A stretch of DNA of 8,561 nt. Source: Spirochaetota bacterium. Lineage in GTDB: Bacteria > Spirochaetota > Spirochaetia > Treponematales > Treponemataceae. Of this stretch, positions 5,737-8,561 are shown piece by piece. Positions within the stretch are counted from its first letter, which is position 1; each line of letters opens with the position of its first letter. The notes below the pieces were generated by a model. That model worked only from the letters and a program-made list of their open reading frames with translations, did not search any database and was not told where the DNA came from. Where the stretch lies: NCBI GenBank assembly GCA_022704725.1, contig JAKJFV010000052.1:1-8561 (forward strand), in the 5' to 3' direction. The position numbers were made by a program, and so were the translations under genes.

Positions 5737-8322
5737 ATGAAAGGATTATCTTCGCGTGCTCAACGTCTTTTAGTAACTCTCGCACAGGATGAAGCACGAC
5801 GATCCCGGTCAGATTCATTAGTGCCTGAGCATGTTATATTAGCTCTGTTGAAAAGTGCAGACGGACTGGGATACGAGGCTCTTAAAGAACTCAAGGTTAA
5901 TGTTCTCACGCTTCAGCTGGCGCTTGAACAGCATATTCCTGTCCGTGAGGGGTTTCAAACCTTTGCAGATCTTCCTCCCTCAAGAAGGATGCGTACACTG
6001 CTCGATGTTGCTGCAGTAGAATCCCGCTCCATGAAGACTGAATACATTGGTACTGAACACTTATTATTGGCATCGGTGCGCGAAGATCAAAGCATCATTC
6101 AGCAGTACTGTTCAAAAAATCAAATTTCATATGAAGATATACGCAGGGCTGTCTATGCTCTTGTTATTTCCAGAAATACGAGGAATCCGGATTCGGTACA
6201 GATTGTACCGGCTGTTTTTAATTCGGCAGCCTCTCCTAATCCGGGAGTTCAGCAGAATAAAAACACCCAGAATTCCCAAAATGCATCCCTCCTTAAAGAA
6301 TTCAGCCGGGATATAACTCAAAAGGCGCGCAGCGGCGAGATAGATCCTGTCATAGGCCGGAATACGGAAATACAGAGGGTTATTCAAATTTTATCCCGCC
6401 GTAATAAAAATAATCCTGTTCTTGTCGGGGAGCCTGGGGTCGGGAAAACCGCCATTGTCGAAGGATTAGCCCAGCGGATTGTTAATCAGTCTGTTCCTCA
6501 TAGTCTTCTAAATAAAAAATTATTAACTCTTGATTTAGCATCTGTCATTGCCGGAACAAAGTACCGGGGTGAATTTGAAGAGCGTTTAAAAAGAATTATG
6601 AAAGAAATAAATGAACAGAAAAACATAATTCTTTTTATAGATGAACTTCATACTCTCATCGGCGCTGGCGGAGCAGAAGGCGCAATGGATGCTTCAAATA
6701 TGCTCAAACCTGCACTTTCCCGCGGCGAGCTTCAGTGTATCGGTGCAACAACACTAAAAGAGTACCGTAAATATTTTGAAAAAGACGCTGCCTTGGAACG
6801 GAGATTTCAAATAGTTCAGGTTCAGGAACCAAAAGATTCCGATACACGTGAAATTCTTGAAGGTATTAAAAAACAATATGAAGAATTTCATGGAGTAAAA
6901 TATGCTCCCGATGTAATTTCTGCAATTGTACGGTTTTCTATGAGATACATAACAGAACGGTTTTTACCCGATAAAGCCATTGATATTCTCGATGAAGCCG
7001 GTGCAATGAAGAAGGTGAGCGATGATGTCCGGCCTTCGGAACTGCAGGATCTTGAAGAGCGTATAAATGCGCTCACAGCAGAAAAGCAGAACTTTGTACA
7101 GAATCAGGATTATGAAAGGGCTGCAGAAGTCCGCGATGAAGTGCGTCTCTTGCGTCAGAAATTTGAAATGATCAGCTCTGCCTGGCAGTCTGCATCGCTT
7201 AACCAGCGAAAACTGGTTACAACAGAAGATGTCTGCCGCGTGGTATCTACTATGACAGGAATTCCCATTGAACAGCTTGACATCTCTGAAAGCGACAGGC
7301 TCCTCAGAATGGAAAAAGAACTGCATAAAACGGTGATTGGTCAGCACTCGGCAATATCAATTATTTCTTCCTCTGTAAGACGGGCAAAGGCCGGTGTTTC
7401 ATCTCTCAAAAGACCTCTCGGGTCATTCATCTTTCTAGGCCCTACAGGTGTAGGTAAGACGCTTCTTGCAAAAACACTGGCACGGTTTCTATTCGGCAGC
7501 GAAGAAGCCCTTATCCGTATAGATATGAGCGATTTTATGGAAAAGCACAATTCCAGCCGCCTTGTCGGTGCCCCTCCTGGTTATGTAGGGTATGAGGAAG
7601 GCGGACTCTTGACCGAGAAGGTCAGGCGCAGACCGTATTCTGTCATTCTTCTTGATGAAATAGAAAAGGCTCACAGCGATGTTTTTAATCTTTTATTACA
7701 GGTTCTTGAAGAAGGCGAACTCCGTGATAACTTAGGCCATGTTGTAAATTTTCGAAATACACTCATCATCATGACAAGTAATGCAGGAGCGCGTCAAATA
7801 ACAAATGAAAACAGGCTTGGTTTCGGATTATCTGCAGACGGTATTTTAAGCGCAGCAGAAATTAAAACAAGTGCAATGAGCGAGTTGAAGAAAATAATGA
7901 GCCCGGAACTATTAAACCGCATTGATGATATTGTCGTCTTCGATGTATTAACAGAAAAAGAAGTTTCGCTCATATTCGATATACAAATTAAGGAACTTGA
8001 AGAGCGTATTGCTGAGCAGTTTTTGTCTTTGGAAATTAAACCAAAGGCCCGCTCCTACTTTATTGCTAACGGGTATGACCCGTCCTATGGCGCACGCCCC
8101 ATGAGGCGTTTAATACAGCATGAAATAGAAGACCAGCTTGCCACTAAAATTATAAGCGGGGAATGCCGGAGCGGCGACACCATTGTTGCCGATATGCGCA
8201 AAGATTCAGTTATACTTAAGATTAAAAAGAATAAACACATGCTTCCGGTTCTTATTGATGATAATACTACTCAAGAGGCCGGTACTGTCGGTGCTGATCA
8301 GAAAGTTACAATAGCGGACTAG
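5737..8322 (+). CDS. clpC: ATP-dependent Clp unfoldase ClpC
   Basis: Hexameric AAA+ unfoldase that feeds substrates to ClpP in the cytoplasm. The 861 residues contain an N-terminal double Clp_N domain (about 1-145), a variable Asn/Gln-rich linker (about 147-186), AAA1 with Walker A GEPGVGKT at 231-238, pore tyrosine Y276 in GTKYRGE, Walker B FIDE ending at D302/E303 and Arg fingers R355/R356, an M-domain with a UVR motif at about 438-473 that marks ClpC rather than ClpA or ClpB, and AAA2 with Walker A GPTGVGKT at 568-575, pore loop GYVGY at 615-619, Walker B LLDE at 638-641 and sensor-2 GAR at 785-787. LGFG at 694-697 sits where ClpP-binding loops occur. The N-domain glutamates matching the Bacillus phospho-arginine sites E32 and E106 are present (E31, E107), though such EH motifs are common in Clp_N domains. 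It is longer than Bacillus ClpC (about 810) because of the linker and a tail from about 833. It ends the operon; no terminator is visible. Confidence 0.96.
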   Translation: MKGLSSRAQRLLVTLAQDEARRSRSDSLVPEHVILALLKSADGLGYEALKELKVNVLTLQLALEQHIPVREGFQTFADLPPSRRMRTLLDVAAVESRSMKTEYIGTEHLLLASVREDQSIIQQYCSKNQISYEDIRRAVYALVISRNTRNPDSVQIVPAVFNSAASPNPGVQQNKNTQNSQNASLLKEFSRDITQKARSGEIDPVIGRNTEIQRVIQILSRRNKNNPVLVGEPGVGKTAIVEGLAQRIVNQSVPHSLLNKKLLTLDLASVIAGTKYRGEFEERLKRIMKEINEQKNIILFIDELHTLIGAGGAEGAMDASNMLKPALSRGELQCIGATTLKEYRKYFEKDAALERRFQIVQVQEPKDSDTREILEGIKKQYEEFHGVKYAPDVISAIVRFSMRYITERFLPDKAIDILDEAGAMKKVSDDVRPSELQDLEERINALTAEKQNFVQNQDYERAAEVRDEVRLLRQKFEMISSAWQSASLNQRKLVTTEDVCRVVSTMTGIPIEQLDISESDRLLRMEKELHKTVIGQHSAISIISSSVRRAKAGVSSLKRPLGSFIFLGPTGVGKTLLAKTLARFLFGSEEALIRIDMSDFMEKHNSSRLVGAPPGYVGYEEGGLLTEKVRRRPYSVILLDEIEKAHSDVFNLLLQVLEEGELRDNLGHVVNFRNTLIIMTSNAGARQITNENRLGFGLSADGILSAAEIKTSAMSELKKIMSPELLNRIDDIVVFDVLTEKEVSLIFDIQIKELEERIAEQFLSLEIKPKARSYFIANGYDPSYGARPMRRLIQHEIEDQLATKIISGECRSGDTIVADMRKDSVILKIKKNKHMLPVLIDDNTTQEAGTVGADQKVTIAD

Positions 8323-8323
8323 C

Positions 8324-8351
8324 TTGAAGAAAGACTGCTTTTGTTTATAAT
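8324..8351 (+). promoter_or_regulatory. Sigma70-type promoter for the downstream gene
   Basis: TTGAAG (8324-8329) and a perfect TATAAT (8346-8351) are separated by 16 bases, beginning directly after the clpC stop. Transcription would start near 8357-8359, giving a leader of about 65 bases before the ATG at 8423. It suggests that the last gene is transcribed separately from clpC. A second AT-rich TATAAA at 8381 lacks a good -35 box. Confidence 0.65.
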
Positions 8352-8355
8352 ATAA

Positions 8356-8418
8356 GGTATCAGCTCTTACCGTAAAAAAGTATAAAATATGCTGATAACC
8401 CTTCGGGTTAAAGGATCA
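8356..8418 (+). promoter_or_regulatory. Structured 5' leader with competing hairpins
   Basis: Two helices compete. GGTATCAGC (8356-8364) can pair with GCTGATAACC (8391-8400), leaving one bulged base. TAACCC (8396-8401) can instead form a 6-bp stem with GGGTTA (8405-8410) around a TTC loop, ending exactly where the Shine-Dalgarno AAGGA (8411-8415) begins. In addition, CCTT (8400-8403) could pair with AAGG of that site. No run of T follows the short hairpin, so it is a poor intrinsic terminator for clpC. Control of translation is possible, but the helices are short and no known riboswitch is recognised. Confidence 0.35.
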
Positions 8419-8422
8419 AAAA

Positions 8423-8561
8423 ATGAAACAAAAAATTGTTTTAACAAGTGTACTTCTGGTTTTCTTTTCACTCTCATTGACTGCAGGCGCACGCCGTGAT
8501 CAATCTGCTTCACCTCAAAATACTTCAGTGCAAACCGTTAAACCTCAGGCTGTAAAAGCAT
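8423..8561 (+). CDS. Exported protein with signal peptide, 5' part (3' end outside window)
   Basis: Only 46 residues are visible and I cannot name the family. The N terminus is a typical signal peptide: basic MKQK, a hydrophobic core at about 5-19 (IVLTSVLLVFFSLSL), and a plausible signal peptidase I site after TAGA at about 20-23. No cysteine follows, so it is not a lipoprotein by this evidence, which is notable next to a Lol operon. The region after cleavage is polar and low in complexity, rich in Gln, Ser, Val and Pro (QNTSVQTVKPQAVKA), like a linker before a folded domain. AAGGA at 8411-8415 lies seven bases before the ATG. The gene has its own promoter and is probably a new transcription unit. 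The product is expected in the periplasm or beyond. Confidence 0.75.
   Translation, partial: MKQKIVLTSVLLVFFSLSLTAGARRDQSASPQNTSVQTVKPQAVKA

Noticed and set aside
1176..7674. Several minus-strand open frames of 60-130 codons within the plus-strand genes.
   Set aside because: All lie opposite clearly conserved genes, show no recognisable domains, and are best read as shadows.
8396..8410. Hairpin TAACCC-TTC-GGGTTA as the intrinsic terminator of clpC.
   Set aside because: No T-run follows on the plus strand, and the ribosome binding site of the next gene begins directly after it.

Overview
The window reads as one strand of a diderm bacterium of moderate to low GC. It pairs a LolC/LolD/LolE-type lipoprotein-release ABC transporter, which requires an outer membrane, with McsA, McsB and ClpC, a set best known from Firmicutes. 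That pairing, the codon style and the tight gene packing suggest a spirochaete, most likely Treponema-like. This placement is inference; no rRNA or marker gene is present to confirm it.

Layout: (1) bases 1-760 hold the 3' part of an unrecognised gene. (2) Bases 757-4065 hold permease, ATPase and permease of a Lol-type exporter; these genes and the preceding one overlap end to start. (3) Bases 4083-8322 hold mcsA, an mcsB homologue and clpC, after a gap of only 17 bases. Everything from the first gene to clpC is on the plus strand with gaps of 18 bases or less, so it looks like a single operon. (4) Bases 8323-8422 are the only real intergenic space. They hold a good sigma70-type promoter and a leader that can fold in competing ways. 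(5) From 8423 a new gene begins for a protein with a signal peptide; it runs off the window.

Together the genes suggest envelope lipoprotein sorting (Lol) linked to cytoplasmic protein quality control (McsA zinc-finger adaptor, ClpC AAA+ unfoldase for a ClpP partner). The usual first gene of the Firmicutes operon, ctsR, is absent, and the Lol genes occupy its place.

The main discovery candidate is the McsB homologue. Its fold and much flanking sequence are conserved, yet nearly every residue I recall as essential for arginine phosphorylation is replaced: both catalytic acids, the reactive cysteine and two of five phosphate-binding arginines. The C-terminal phospho-arginine pocket motif is degraded too. 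It looks like a pseudokinase kept as a structural partner or adaptor of McsA/ClpC. McsA, mcsB and clpC starts were placed at ATG codons preceded by clear ribosome binding sites rather than at upstream in-frame TTG codons.
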